DNA of 64,000 bases from Streptomyces sp. 378 (GTDB lineage: Bacteria; Actinomycetota; Actinomycetes; Streptomycetales; Streptomycetaceae), in the NCBI RefSeq assembly GCF_030124145.1, contig NZ_JASKMS010000002.1, positions 1 through 64,000 on the forward strand, given 5' to 3'. The position numbers and the translations under genes are program-made. A model generated the notes under the pieces. The model had not been told where the DNA came from. It did not search any database and was given only the letters and a program-made list of their open reading frames with translations. Each line of letters starts with the position of its first letter. Within the stretch, counting starts at the first letter, position 1. Positions 41,894-50,776 of this stretch are shown piece after piece.

Positions 41894-42257
41894 GCCGATG
41901 TCCAGGAGTCGACCGCCTCCTCGCGCTGGGCAGCGGCGTCCCCATCAGCCCGTACGTCACGACGATCTCGTTCACGGTGGACGCGGTGTGCCGGGTCGCC
42001 CCGGCCGATACCGGAACCGGCGGTGGGTGGCGCGGTGTACGGCGGTGCGGGCGGTCTGAGGGCGCCTCACCGTTCGAAGACGACCTGCCCGTGACGGCCA
42101 CGCGGCGCCGAGCACCGGCTGGTGATCCGGCAGTCGGTACGGCGGGTGAGGTGAGCGGTCGACGGGTGTCCGGCGGCGCGGTCGTTCCCGGTCCTGCGCG
42201 GCCGTCGCCGGCGGTGCCCGCCCGGCAGGTCCGGGGGGCGCCGCCGGTGCCGGTGCG
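41894..42257. other. gene-free stretch, about 360 bases
   Basis: I find no convincing gene. A plus-strand frame reads DRLLALGSGVPISPYVTTIS and an opposite frame is open, but neither resembles a family or carries a ribosome site. It may hold the terminator of the ECF sigma gene or a decayed coding sequence. Confidence 0.4.
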
Positions 42258-42869
42258 TCAGGCGGCGGCGAGGGCGGGTTCCCGTTCCTCCGCCTCGGCG
42301 AGCAGCGCGATGAGCGTCGCCCTGGCGCGGGCCACGCGGGAACGGATCGTGCCGACCGGGCAGTCGCTCAGGGCGGCGGCCTCCGCGTAGGGCAGGCCGC
42401 GCAGTTGGGTCAGGACGAACGCCTCGCGGCGTTCGTCCGGCAGCCCGGCCAGCAGTTCCAGCAGTGCCACACCGTCGTCGAAACCGGGCAGGCCGCGTGG
42501 CTGGGCGAGTTCGGCCGCAGGCTCCCAGTCCGGCAGGTCGGCCGGGCGGGGGCGTACGGCGGCGTACCGGATGCTGTCGGCCACCGCCCGCCGGGCGATG
42601 GCCAGCAGCCAGGCCCGTGCCGAGGAGCGGCCCTCGAACCGGTGCAGGCTGCCGAGCGCGCGCAGGAACGTGTCCTGCGCGAGATCGTCCACCGCCTGCG
42701 GGTCGGCGCACAGATGGGCGACGTAACGGATGACGTCACGGTGCAGGGCGCGCACGAAGTGGTCGACGGCCTCGGAGTCGCCGCCGCGGGCGGCCAGCGC
42801 CCAGGCGGTTATCGACTCGTCGGCCGACGCCGATCTCGCGTGCGGAAGGGGCAGGGCAGGAGTGATCAC
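42258..42869 (-). CDS. ECF RNA polymerase sigma factor
   Basis: The product is 203 aa. Region 2 is HFVRALHRDVIRYVAHLCADPQAVDDLAQDTFLRAL at about residues 35-72, and region 4 is LAGLPDERREAFVLTQLRGLPYAEAAALSDCPVGTIRSRVARAR near 150-190. It is a short, extension-free ECF factor. No anti-sigma factor lies immediately downstream. The only neighbour is the His/Met-rich membrane protein encoded upstream on the same strand. The start is GTG 42869 with AGAAGGAC upstream. Confidence 0.88.
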   Translation of the reverse strand: MITPALPLPHARSASADESITAWALAARGGDSEAVDHFVRALHRDVIRYVAHLCADPQAVDDLAQDTFLRALGSLHRFEGRSSARAWLLAIARRAVADSIRYAAVRPRPADLPDWEPAAELAQPRGLPGFDDGVALLELLAGLPDERREAFVLTQLRGLPYAEAAALSDCPVGTIRSRVARARATLIALLAEAEEREPALAAA

Positions 42870-43078
42870 CTGGTGTCCTTCTCGGAGTCCGGGACCGCGT
42901 GGACACGGAGCAGGCCGTGGTGTCGGCCGTGCGCGGGCGCGGTCCGGTGAGCGGGGGGTGCGGGCGTGCCCGTACGGCGCACCGGCAAGGCGTGGCCGCC
43001 GGCGGGTGCGCACGAGTACGGAGGGACGGCCGCGGCCGGGGCGCGCAAGGGGCTGCCCCGGGTCACCACCGGCTGCCG

Positions 43079-43762
43079 TCAGGCGGCAGCGGCCCCCGCG
43101 GGTGGTCCCCGGGTGGTGATCGCGTGGACGAGAAGGAGACGCCGTGGCGTGCGGTGCGACGGCCGCCGCCGTGCGCGCACGGGCGGGGGCGGCGGCGTGG
43201 ACAGGGCGAACAGGAGCCGCAGTGGTGCGGCGAGCCGGCTGCCCACGGCACGCAGCAGCCGGAAGACGGCCCGCTCCCCGTGGCCCAGCCACAGGCCGCA
43301 CAGCAGCGCGGCCAGGAGGTGGGCGGCGAGCATGCCGAGGGACGCGTCACCGCCCGGTGCGTGCCCCAAGTGCCCTGTGTGCAGGGGCAGGGAGCCCATG
43401 TCGTGCGCCATGGATCCCATGTCGTGCCCCGTGGACGGCATGGTGTGGTCCATGGAGGAGTGGCCCATGGAGGGCATGTCCCTGGAGTCCGCCCCACGCG
43501 CGGCCGGTGTCGGCGGCCCGAGCGAGAACGCCGAGTGCAGAGCCGTCTGGACGGCCACGGCGACGGCCATGACCGTCCCCGGTCCGCGCTCGCGTCCCGC
43601 CAGGCACCAGCCCACCACGCCCGTGACGGCCCAGCCGGCCACCAGCGTCGGCAGGGGCACATGGTCGCCGGACATCATGACGTGCCCCAGGGCGGCGAGC
43701 ACGACACAGACGGCCGCGAACACCGCGGCCCGTGTCGTGCGAGCGCACCACCCAGCTGTCAT
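43079..43762 (-). CDS. integral membrane protein with His/Met-rich metal-binding loop (DUF5134-like)
   Basis: The product is 227 aa. About four hydrophobic segments are visible: AAVFAAVCVVLAALGHVMM, LVAGWAVTGVVGWCLAG, a segment near 60, and GMLAAHLLAALLCGLWLG near 150. Between them lies a loop of about 40 residues with repeated MGH, MDH, GHDMG and MAHDMG units, a pattern typical of copper binding. The C-terminus is Pro/Arg-rich. I infer a copper- or heavy-metal-associated membrane protein. It is encoded 209 bases upstream of the ECF sigma gene on the same strand. Confidence 0.75.
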   Translation of the reverse strand: MTAGWCARTTRAAVFAAVCVVLAALGHVMMSGDHVPLPTLVAGWAVTGVVGWCLAGRERGPGTVMAVAVAVQTALHSAFSLGPPTPAARGADSRDMPSMGHSSMDHTMPSTGHDMGSMAHDMGSLPLHTGHLGHAPGGDASLGMLAAHLLAALLCGLWLGHGERAVFRLLRAVGSRLAAPLRLLFALSTPPPPPVRARRRPSHRTPRRLLLVHAITTRGPPAGAAAA

Positions 43763-44028
43763 GGCGCCTCATCCTCGCATCCGGCCCCGCTCCGACACCC
43801 ATGAGTACGGAGATCACCGGGGCCGGGCACTCAATCCCGGCCATGTGATCCAGGCCACTGCCATGGACGCGGCGCCCACGGTCGCCGGAAGCGTCGTGGG
43901 TACGTTGCCCCGTCCCGGTGTCGTGCCGATCACCGTGCCGAGCCTCTCCCCGACGGCACAGCCGGTCAGGCAGTGCAGGGCGTATATGCGCGAGACCCGG
44001 CACGTTGATCGCCCTAGAGTGGGCCGTC

Positions 44029-44844
44029 ATGACGACACAGCCGACCTCACCCACACAGCCGGCGCCCGCAGCCCGGGCCTACCTGGCGGAGCTGTTCTCC
44101 CTCGAAGGGCGGGTCGCGGTGGTCACCGGTGGCAGTTCCGGCATCGGCCGTGCCATCACCGGTGCCCTCGCGCGCGCCGGGGCGAGGGTGGTGGTCGTGG
44201 CTCGCGGCGAGGCCGAACTGACCGCGACGGTCGAGGGGCTGACGGCACAGGGGTGCCGCGCCGCGTGGGTCAGCGCGGATCTGAGCACCCGCGAGGGGGT
44301 GCGGACGGCCGCCGAGCGGGCGGTCGAGGCGTTCGGGGAGCCCGACATCCTCGTCAACAGCGCCGGGATCAACCTGCGTCCGCCGATGGACGAACTCACC
44401 GAGGGCGTCTGGGACGCCACGATGGCCGTCAACCTGGAGGCGCCGTTCCTGCTGGGGCAGCGCTTCGGCCCCGGCATGGCGGAGCGCGGGTACGGGCGGA
44501 TCATCCACATCAGCTCGCAGCAGGCGCATCGCGCGTTCGTGCAGAGCGGCGCGTACGGCGCGTCCAAGGGCGGGCTGGAGGCACTGGCGCGCTCCCAGGC
44601 CGAGGCGTGGTCGCCGCGCGGCGTCACCTGCAACCTCCTGGTGCCGGGCTTCGTCATGACCCCGCTCAACGCACGCCTGTCGTCGGACCCGGAGAAGGTG
44701 GCCGCCCTCGCCGCCCGCACGATGGTGGGCCGCAACGGCCTGCCCGAGGACTTCGCGGGCGCGGCGGTCTTCCTGGCGAGTGCGGCCTCCGCCTACGTCA
44801 CCGGGCAGTCGGTCTTCGTCGACGGCGGGCTGTCCGTCCACTGA
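44029..44844 (+). CDS. SDR family oxidoreductase
   Basis: The product is a 271-aa classical SDR, with TGGSSGIGRAI near residue 33, VNSAGINLRPPM near 110, catalytic YGASKGG near 176, and the tetramer-type end SAYVTGQSVFVDGGLSVH. It resembles gluconate 5-dehydrogenase or sugar/polyol dehydrogenase relatives. TAGAGT lies 8 bases before the ATG, indicating a leaderless transcript. No partner genes are nearby, so the substrate is open. Confidence 0.88.
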   Translation: MTTQPTSPTQPAPAARAYLAELFSLEGRVAVVTGGSSGIGRAITGALARAGARVVVVARGEAELTATVEGLTAQGCRAAWVSADLSTREGVRTAAERAVEAFGEPDILVNSAGINLRPPMDELTEGVWDATMAVNLEAPFLLGQRFGPGMAERGYGRIIHISSQQAHRAFVQSGAYGASKGGLEALARSQAEAWSPRGVTCNLLVPGFVMTPLNARLSSDPEKVAALAARTMVGRNGLPEDFAGAAVFLASAASAYVTGQSVFVDGGLSVH

Positions 44845-44913
44845 TGCCGTCCCCGCGCACGACGAGCATGAGCAGCCCGCCGCCGATGCAACCGTAACCG
44901 TCCGGTGGCCGGG

Positions 44914-45846
44914 TCACCCTCCGGGCGAGTCCTTCCCCCACACGAAGACCTCTGTGCTCGGCCCCCGTTCGGAGAACCGGCCCGACGGTGACGCCTCCCG
45001 CAACGAGCGCCGCACGTCCGCCTCGAAGGCGTCCCGGCACCCTCCGAACAGGTGCGGAGCGGAGAACGACATCGAGAACACCTGGTCGACGATGTCGTCG
45101 CAGGTCCGCTCCAGCACCTGCCCGCCGAGGACGACGAGCCGACGGGGCCCGGCGAATCCCGCACGGGCGAACACCTCGGCCTCACCCCCCGGTGTCCCCT
45201 GCGGCAGTACCCCGCGCCCGGCCCGCCGCACGGGCCCCAGATACCGCTTGACCAGGTCGTCGAGGGCCGCGTAGGGGACCGCCGGGTGCGGCAGGCCGTC
45301 GACGGCCCGGGACTCCCCCTTCAGGTCCGCGATGTGCAGCACGACCCCGCCGGGCCGGAGCATGTCCCTGACTCTCGCCGCCACCGGGCCACGGTCCATC
45401 CAGTGGAAGGACTGGGCGAACGAGGCGACGGTGAAGGTGCCGAGCCCCGCGGGCAGGCTCTCCGCACGGGCCCGCACCCACCGGCACTTCCCGTCGACTC
45501 CGCGCCCGGCGGCGGCGCGTCCGGCTTCGGCGATCATCCCGCTGTCGGGGTCCACACCGACGATCTCACCGAACAGATGGGCGAGATCGAGGGCGATGGT
45601 GCCAGGACCGCAGCCCACGTCGATCAGACGCCCGCGCCCGTCCGGGCGTAGCGCCTCGGCCAGCGCGTCCGCGAGCCCGGGGGCGTACGGGAGCCGGCCG
45701 CGCCGGTAGTGGGCGGCGGTCCCCGCGAACAACGTGTCGTCCCACTCCCAGCCGGCCGCCACCCCCACCACCGCCCTCACCGCACGCAGATCCGAGACCG
45801 CCCGCCCGGGCGATGATCCCGATGGTTCCACGCCCGGGTCGGTCAC
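44914..45846 (-). CDS. class I SAM-dependent methyltransferase
   Basis: The product is 310 aa. The SAM-binding motif I is LIDVGCGPGTIALDLAHLFGE near residue 76. An acidic GVDPDS and a motif VASFAQSFHWMDRG near 145 resemble UbiE/SmtA-like small-molecule methyltransferases. The C-terminal half is poorly conserved, with a DIVDQVFSMSFSAPHLFGG segment typical of this subfamily. Acceptor substrate is unknown. GTG 45846 is preceded by GGGGGAGTACC. It is divergent from the VOC gene. Confidence 0.85.
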   Translation of the reverse strand: MTDPGVEPSGSSPGRAVSDLRAVRAVVGVAAGWEWDDTLFAGTAAHYRRGRLPYAPGLADALAEALRPDGRGRLIDVGCGPGTIALDLAHLFGEIVGVDPDSGMIAEAGRAAAGRGVDGKCRWVRARAESLPAGLGTFTVASFAQSFHWMDRGPVAARVRDMLRPGGVVLHIADLKGESRAVDGLPHPAVPYAALDDLVKRYLGPVRRAGRGVLPQGTPGGEAEVFARAGFAGPRRLVVLGGQVLERTCDDIVDQVFSMSFSAPHLFGGCRDAFEADVRRSLREASPSGRFSERGPSTEVFVWGKDSPGG

Positions 45847-45939
45847 CGGTACTCCCCCGAACGGGGAGCGGCCGACGGGCGGTGGCCGGTGCCCGGTGTC
45901 ACGCTGGGCGGACACGACCCGCGGAAGGGAAGCATCGCG

Positions 45940-46737
45940 ATGATCACCACGGAGTACGTCCCCGGTTCCCCCTGCTGGCTCGACCTGGGCGCCCCGGACG
46001 TCCCGGGCGCCGCCGACTTCTACGGCGCGGTCCTCGGGTGGGACTACGAGTCCATGGGCGAGAGCGAGGACTTCGAGGGCGGGATGTTCAAGAAGGACGG
46101 CAAGATCGTCGCAGGGCTCGGCAAGCTCACCGAGGAGGGCGCCCGACCGGCCTGGATGCTCTACTACTGCGTCGACGACGCCGACGCCACGACCCAGGCC
46201 GTACAACAGGCGGGCGGCACCGTGCGGGTCGCGCCGATGGACCTCGACGACTGGGGCCGGATGGCGCAGTACAGCGACCCGCTGGGCGGCCAGTTCGCCG
46301 TCTGGCAGCCGGGGACGAACAAGGGCCTGGAACTGGTGGACCAGCCGGGCTCGCTGTCGTGGACCGAACTGTTCACGACCGACGCGGCGGGCGCGCGGGA
46401 GTTCTACGGCAGCCTCTTCGGCTGGCAGTTCAGCGACATGCCACTGGCGGGGGACGCGGGCACGTACACCCTGATCACCCCGGCCGGGCTGCCCGAGGAC
46501 CGGATGCACGGCGGCCTCATGCAGCTTCGCGCGGAGGACCTGGCGCTGACGGGCGGGCGGCCGTACTGGCACCCGGTGTTCGCGGTCGGCGACTGCGACG
46601 CCGCGGTGGCCAAGGTCACCGAGAGCGGCGGCAGCGTACAGATGGGCCCGGAGGACGTGGAGGGTGTCGGCCGGCTCGCCGTCTGCCTCGACCCGGCGAA
46701 CGCGGACTTCGTGGTGCTCACCCCGTCCGAGAGCTGA
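45940..46737 (+). CDS. VOC family protein with two glyoxalase-like modules
   Basis: The product is 265 aa made of two tandem beta-alpha-beta modules. The first starts CWLDLGAPDVPGAADFYGAVLGWDYE, with the end strand MAQYSDPLGGQFAVWQPG. The second starts SWTELFTTDAAGAREFYGSLFGWQF, with LAVCLDPANADFVVLTP. This is the layout of the CFP-30/hydrolase-type VOC proteins found in antibiotic resistance and dioxygenase contexts. Metal ligands and substrate are not clear. The ribosome site is GGAAGGGA. Confidence 0.85.
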   Translation: MITTEYVPGSPCWLDLGAPDVPGAADFYGAVLGWDYESMGESEDFEGGMFKKDGKIVAGLGKLTEEGARPAWMLYYCVDDADATTQAVQQAGGTVRVAPMDLDDWGRMAQYSDPLGGQFAVWQPGTNKGLELVDQPGSLSWTELFTTDAAGAREFYGSLFGWQFSDMPLAGDAGTYTLITPAGLPEDRMHGGLMQLRAEDLALTGGRPYWHPVFAVGDCDAAVAKVTESGGSVQMGPEDVEGVGRLAVCLDPANADFVVLTPSES

Positions 46738-46798
46738 AGTCCGGCCCGCCGCCGGGACGTACGGGGTGAGGGGCGGGCGGCGATCACCCGGCACCTTT

Positions 46799-46815
46799 TT
46801 GCATATGATGTGCAA
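46799..46815. promoter_or_regulatory. Nur/Fur-family-like palindrome at the GNAT promoter
   Basis: TTGCATATGATGTGCAA has TTGCA/TGCAA arms in the 6-5-6 spacing of the Streptomyces Nur box (TTGCaa-N5-ttGCAA). It overlaps a TATGAT -10 hexamer, and the ATG follows at once, so a bound regulator would silence the gene. Confidence 0.5.
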
Positions 46816-47352
46816 ATGCGTGACTACAGCATCAGGGAAGCCACGGTGGCCGACATCGACGGGGCCCGGGCGGTGATGCTCGACACGGTGTACCGCGACT
46901 TCGCCACCGGCTACGTGCCGCGGTGGCACGCCGACATCATCGATCCGGCGTCGTTCTACATCGAGCCGCCACGGCACACCCTCCTCGTCGCCGTGGACGA
47001 GCGGGACGGGACGGTGGCGGCCACGGCGGCACTGGACGCGCGCGGCCCGGCGCACCCACCGAACCCCCGCTGGCTGGCCGAGCGATTCCCGTCGGGTGAG
47101 ACCGCGCAGCTCCGGCGGGTGAACGTGCGCCCGGAGCACCGGCGGCGCGGACTGGCCCGCCATCTGGTGGGAGCGCTGCTGGAGTTCGCCCGGGCCGACG
47201 GCGGATACCGGTCCGTGTATCTGCACACGCACCCGCACTCCCCCGGCGCGCTGGGCCTGTGGCGAGCGCTGGGCAAGGAGTTGTGCGACGAGCGGGAGGA
47301 GGTGCCCGGCGGCGGCAGCGGCGCCGTGCACTTCGAGATACCCCTCAACTAG
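46816..47352 (+). CDS. GNAT family N-acetyltransferase
   Basis: The product is 178 aa with the GNAT acetyl-CoA motif A: RRVNVRPEHRRRGLARHLVGALLEFAR near residue 105, containing the Q/RxxGxG/A signature as RRRGLA. GYRSVYLHTHPHSPGALGLWRALG follows. The acceptor is unknown. The ATG directly follows a palindrome that overlaps the TATGAT -10 element, so the mRNA is probably leaderless. A GTG two codons earlier is possible. Its stop codon touches the Zur-like box of the next operon. Confidence 0.85.
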   Translation: MRDYSIREATVADIDGARAVMLDTVYRDFATGYVPRWHADIIDPASFYIEPPRHTLLVAVDERDGTVAATAALDARGPAHPPNPRWLAERFPSGETAQLRRVNVRPEHRRRGLARHLVGALLEFARADGGYRSVYLHTHPHSPGALGLWRALGKELCDEREEVPGGGSGAVHFEIPLN

Positions 47353-47367
47353 CGAAAATGATATTCA
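47353..47367. promoter_or_regulatory. Zur-like box of the metallophore-type transport operon
   Basis: CGAAAATGATATTCA matches 13 of 15 positions of the actinobacterial Zur box TGAAAATGATTTTCA. It lies 8 bases before the ATG of the binding-protein gene, overlapping the expected core promoter. Confidence 0.6.
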
Positions 47368-47375
47368 TATACGCT

Positions 47376-48878
47376 ATGAGAACCTCCCGCCGTCGGCTCC
47401 TGTCCGGCCTGCTCGCGCTGCCCTTGCTCTCCGGTTGTTTCGCGTCCTCCGGCGACGACGCCCCGGCCTCGTCCGGCTCGGCCGGTGGCGCGCGCCTGCG
47501 TGTCGCCCTCCCCTTCGCCCCGACCGAGAACTACTCGCCGTACGGCCAGGACGCGATGCTCCTGTCCCGGCTCGGTGTCATCGAAGGGCTGACCAAGCTG
47601 GACGCCAACGGCACCGCGGTACCCGCGCTGGCCGAGTCGTGGAGCAGTGAGAACGGCGGCAAGAGCTGGGTGTTCACCCTGCGGGACGCGAGGTTCCAGG
47701 ACGGCGAGGCCGTCACCGCCGAAGCCGTCGCCGCCGCCCTCACGGCCGCCGCGAAGGCCGACCCGGCACCCTCCGCCCTCTCCGGCGTGAAGCTGACCGC
47801 CACGGCCGAGGACGGCAAGCGGGTCCGGGTCAGCACCGCGAAGGCCGACCCCGTCCTGCCCCTGCGGCTGTCGAACCCGTCCCTCGCCGTGTTCGCGCCG
47901 AAGGCGTACGCCAAGAAGGGCACGGTGGACGTCGTCGGCACCGCCACCGGCCCCTTCGCACTCGCCAAGATCGACGGCGACTCCGCGGCCACACTGAACC
48001 GCTTCGACGACTACTGGGGCGGCCGGGCCCAGGCGGCCGGCGTCACCGCACGGTTCGTCTCCGACGGCACCGCCCGCGCCAACGCCCTGCGCACCGGCGA
48101 CGTCGACATCGCCGAGTCCCTTCCCGTCGCCCAGGTCGCCTCCCTGGACGAGAAGGACGTCCACGAGGTCAACACCGCCCGCAACACCAGCCTTTACCTC
48201 AACACCAAGTCCGGTGCCTTCACCGACGCGGGGCTGCGGGCAGCCGCCCGCGAGGCGATCGACACCTCGGTCGTCGCCAAGGGCGCCTACGAGGGACACG
48301 CCGTGCCCGCCCAAGGCCTCTACGGACCCGCCCTGACCTGGGCGGCCGGCAAGCGGACCGAGCCGACCGGGCGGGCGAAGGCGGCCGACCCCGAGGGCAA
48401 GAGCATCACCCTCGCCACCTACACCGACCGGCCCGAGATGCCGGAGGCCGCCCAGATACTTCAGCAGCAGCTGCAGAAGGCCGGTTTCAAGGTCAAGCTC
48501 GAGGTGCGTACCTACGCACGCCTCGAAGGCGACATGCTGGCCGGGAAGTTCGACGCCGTCGTCTTCTCCCGCAACATGATGCTGGACACCGGCGACCCGG
48601 TCACCGTCCTGGCGAGCGACTACACCTGCGACGGCTCCAACAACCTGTCCTTCCTGTGCGACAAGAACGTGGACAAACTGGTCGCCGCCGCCCAGAACGA
48701 GTCCGACACGGCCGAGCGGCAGGACGCCGCCCTGAAGGCGGAGGCGGCCGTCCTCGGCACCGACTCGGTGATCCCCCTGGTGCATCTCAAGCTCGTCGCG
48801 GGCATCGCGACCGCCGTGCAGGGCGCACTGCCCGACCCGTACGAGCGCACTCTCATCGGTACGGGGACCCGGCGCTGA
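47376..48878 (+). CDS. NikA/CntA-like (family 5) ABC transporter substrate-binding lipoprotein
   Basis: The product is 500 aa. A basic signal peptide ends in the lipobox LLSGC at residues 17-21. The mature part is a peptide/nickel-type binding protein: VIEGLTKLDANGTAVPALAESW near 62, WVFTLRDARFQDGEAVTAEAV near 100, GTATGPFALAKID, and NTSLYLNTKSGAF. Nickel and opine-metallophore receptors belong to this family. The Zur-like box directly upstream points to a zinc-related cargo, either a free complex or a metallophore. An ATG at 47358 is in frame but lies inside the box. Confidence 0.82.
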   Translation: MRTSRRRLLSGLLALPLLSGCFASSGDDAPASSGSAGGARLRVALPFAPTENYSPYGQDAMLLSRLGVIEGLTKLDANGTAVPALAESWSSENGGKSWVFTLRDARFQDGEAVTAEAVAAALTAAAKADPAPSALSGVKLTATAEDGKRVRVSTAKADPVLPLRLSNPSLAVFAPKAYAKKGTVDVVGTATGPFALAKIDGDSAATLNRFDDYWGGRAQAAGVTARFVSDGTARANALRTGDVDIAESLPVAQVASLDEKDVHEVNTARNTSLYLNTKSGAFTDAGLRAAAREAIDTSVVAKGAYEGHAVPAQGLYGPALTWAAGKRTEPTGRAKAADPEGKSITLATYTDRPEMPEAAQILQQQLQKAGFKVKLEVRTYARLEGDMLAGKFDAVVFSRNMMLDTGDPVTVLASDYTCDGSNNLSFLCDKNVDKLVAAAQNESDTAERQDAALKAEAAVLGTDSVIPLVHLKLVAGIATAVQGALPDPYERTLIGTGTRR

Positions 48879-48898
48879 ACAGCGACACATCGCCCCCG

Positions 48899-50776
48899 AT
48901 GAAGAGCGCCGCCGCGGGTCTGCGCGCATTGGCCCGCAGCGGCGCCCCGGCGCTGTTGTGGCGGTCCGTGCTCGTGGCCGGCCTGGTGTGCGGGATCGGC
49001 CTGCTGCCGTGGCTGTCCCGCACGGATCCCGCGCTGACCGTGCTCAGGGCGCGGTCGGCGGACCGCGATCCCACTCCCGAGACCCTGCGCGCCATCCGGG
49101 ACCAACTGGGCCTCGACGACGGCCCGCCGGCCCTCCTCGGTCGCTGGCTGACCGGGCTTCTGCACGGGGACGCGGGCACGTCCTGGGTGTCCGGCAGCCA
49201 GGTGCTGCCGGGCGTGGCGCAGGCGCTCGGCGTGTCGCTGCTGCTGATGGCCGGAGCCCTGGTGGTCGCCGCGGGCACGGCGGCCGCCGTCTGCGCCCGT
49301 ACGCTCCGGCTGGGCGCGCGCGGCCGGCTCGGGGCGCGCCGTCCCGGCGGGACGGCGACGGCCGTGCTGGCCGCGCTGCCCGAGTTCCTCGTCGCCTCGG
49401 TGCTGGTCTCGGTGATCGGTGTGCAGCTGGGCTGGCTGCCCGCGCTGGGCTGGTACGGGCCGCAGTGGATGGTGCTGCCCTCGCTCGCCCTCGGCCTGCC
49501 CGCCGGGGCGGTCCTGGGCCGGATGCTCGACGACCTGCTGCCCAGCGCGTTCGCGGAACCCTGGGCCATGGCGGCCGCGGCACGCGGTGTCGCGCAGAGG
49601 TCCGTGGCGCGGCAGGCGGTGCGCCGCTGCGTGCCCGGACTGCTGCCCAACCTGGGGCTGTTCGTCGTCGGTCTGACCGGCGGATCGGTCGCCGTCGAGC
49701 AGATCTTCGACATCCCGGGCCTGGGCCGGCTCACCCTGCACGCCGCACTCGCCCAGGACCTGCCCGTCCTGCAGACCGGCACGCTCGCCCTCGTACTGGT
49801 CGCGGCCACCGCCGGGGTCCTCGCCCGGCTCGCCGCCCGGCTGCTGATCGGTCCGGCGCTGCGCGACGGCGCCCTGCAGTCCCTGCACCGGCCCCGGCCG
49901 CCCGCGCCCCGCGCGCTCCCGCTGCTCTACGGCGGACTGCTGGCGGCCGTCATCGGCTTCGGGCTGCCCCGCGACCCGCTCGCCCTGGACGCGCTCGCCC
50001 GGCTCCGAGCCCCTTCCTTGGCGCACCCCTTCGGGACGGACGCCCTCGGCCGGGACGTCCTCGCCCGGATCTCCCACGGGGCGCTGACCACCCTCGGCCT
50101 CGCCCTCGCGGTGAGCGCCGCAGCCCTCGTCACGGGGATCCTGCTGGGTCTGTTGCCGAGGCTGTCCGGACCGCTGGTCGACACCTTCAGCGCGCTGCCG
50201 CCGGTGCTGGCCGGCCTCCTCGTCACCGGCATCGCGGGCAGCGGGCCCTGGACGCCCGCGTTGGCCGTGGCCGTCGTCGCCTGGTCCCCACTGGCCGCGC
50301 ACACCTCCTCCCTGCTGCGGCAGGAGCGGGCGACCGTCCATCTGACGGCCACCCGGGCCCTGGGCGCCGGCCGCTGGTACCTGCTCCGGCACGAGCTGCT
50401 GCCGGCCGTCGTGCCGCCGGTCGCCCGGCACGCCCTGCTCCGGCTGCCGGGCATCGCCCTGAGCCTCGCCGCGCTCGGCTTCCTCGGGCTGGGTGCCCAG
50501 CCGCCGTCCCCCGAGTGGGGCCTGCTGCTCGCCGAGAACCAGCCCTACGCCGAGCGCGCCCCGTGGGCCGTCCTCTTCCCCGCCGCCGTGCTCGCCCTGC
50601 TCGGGGCGCTCGCGGTGACGGCCGCCGGCGGCCTGCGACGGCCCCGGCGGCGCACCCGGCCCACGGCCCCGGCCGTATCGGCGGAGGATCGGGGCGCCCC
50701 CGGCCCGCAGCGGCGGCCGGACCGCACCGATGCCCTCCTGACCCCCGTGTCCGCCTCACCGACAGAAGAACGATGA
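48899..50776 (+). CDS. fused two-domain ABC permease (DppB-DppC type)
   Basis: The product is 625 aa and reads as two permeases joined in one chain. Residues about 1-325 are DppB/NikB-like (RDQLGLDDGPPALLGRWLTGLLHGDAGTSW, the EAA-type region AAAARGVAQRSVARQAVRRCVPGLLP). Residues about 335-590 are DppC/NikC-like (HPFGTDALGRDVLARISHGALTTLG, then ATRALGAGRWYLLRHELLPAVVPP). Each half has about six membrane segments. No ATP-binding domain follows; the C-terminal 40 residues are a Pro/Arg-rich tail. The start follows the binding-protein gene by 20 bases, and the stop overlaps the MFS gene (ATGA). Confidence 0.85.
   Translation: MKSAAAGLRALARSGAPALLWRSVLVAGLVCGIGLLPWLSRTDPALTVLRARSADRDPTPETLRAIRDQLGLDDGPPALLGRWLTGLLHGDAGTSWVSGSQVLPGVAQALGVSLLLMAGALVVAAGTAAAVCARTLRLGARGRLGARRPGGTATAVLAALPEFLVASVLVSVIGVQLGWLPALGWYGPQWMVLPSLALGLPAGAVLGRMLDDLLPSAFAEPWAMAAAARGVAQRSVARQAVRRCVPGLLPNLGLFVVGLTGGSVAVEQIFDIPGLGRLTLHAALAQDLPVLQTGTLALVLVAATAGVLARLAARLLIGPALRDGALQSLHRPRPPAPRALPLLYGGLLAAVIGFGLPRDPLALDALARLRAPSLAHPFGTDALGRDVLARISHGALTTLGLALAVSAAALVTGILLGLLPRLSGPLVDTFSALPPVLAGLLVTGIAGSGPWTPALAVAVVAWSPLAAHTSSLLRQERATVHLTATRALGAGRWYLLRHELLPAVVPPVARHALLRLPGIALSLAALGFLGLGAQPPSPEWGLLLAENQPYAERAPWAVLFPAAVLALLGALAVTAAGGLRRPRRRTRPTAPAVSAEDRGAPGPQRRPDRTDALLTPVSASPTEER

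Noticed and set aside
41844..42101. Possible 85-residue minus-strand gene
   Set aside because: It overlaps the regulator's promoter, has no ribosome site and no recognisable sequence.
43763..44028. Possible small gene between the membrane protein and the SDR
   Set aside because: No start with a ribosome site and no conserved pattern; it probably holds the two divergent promoters.
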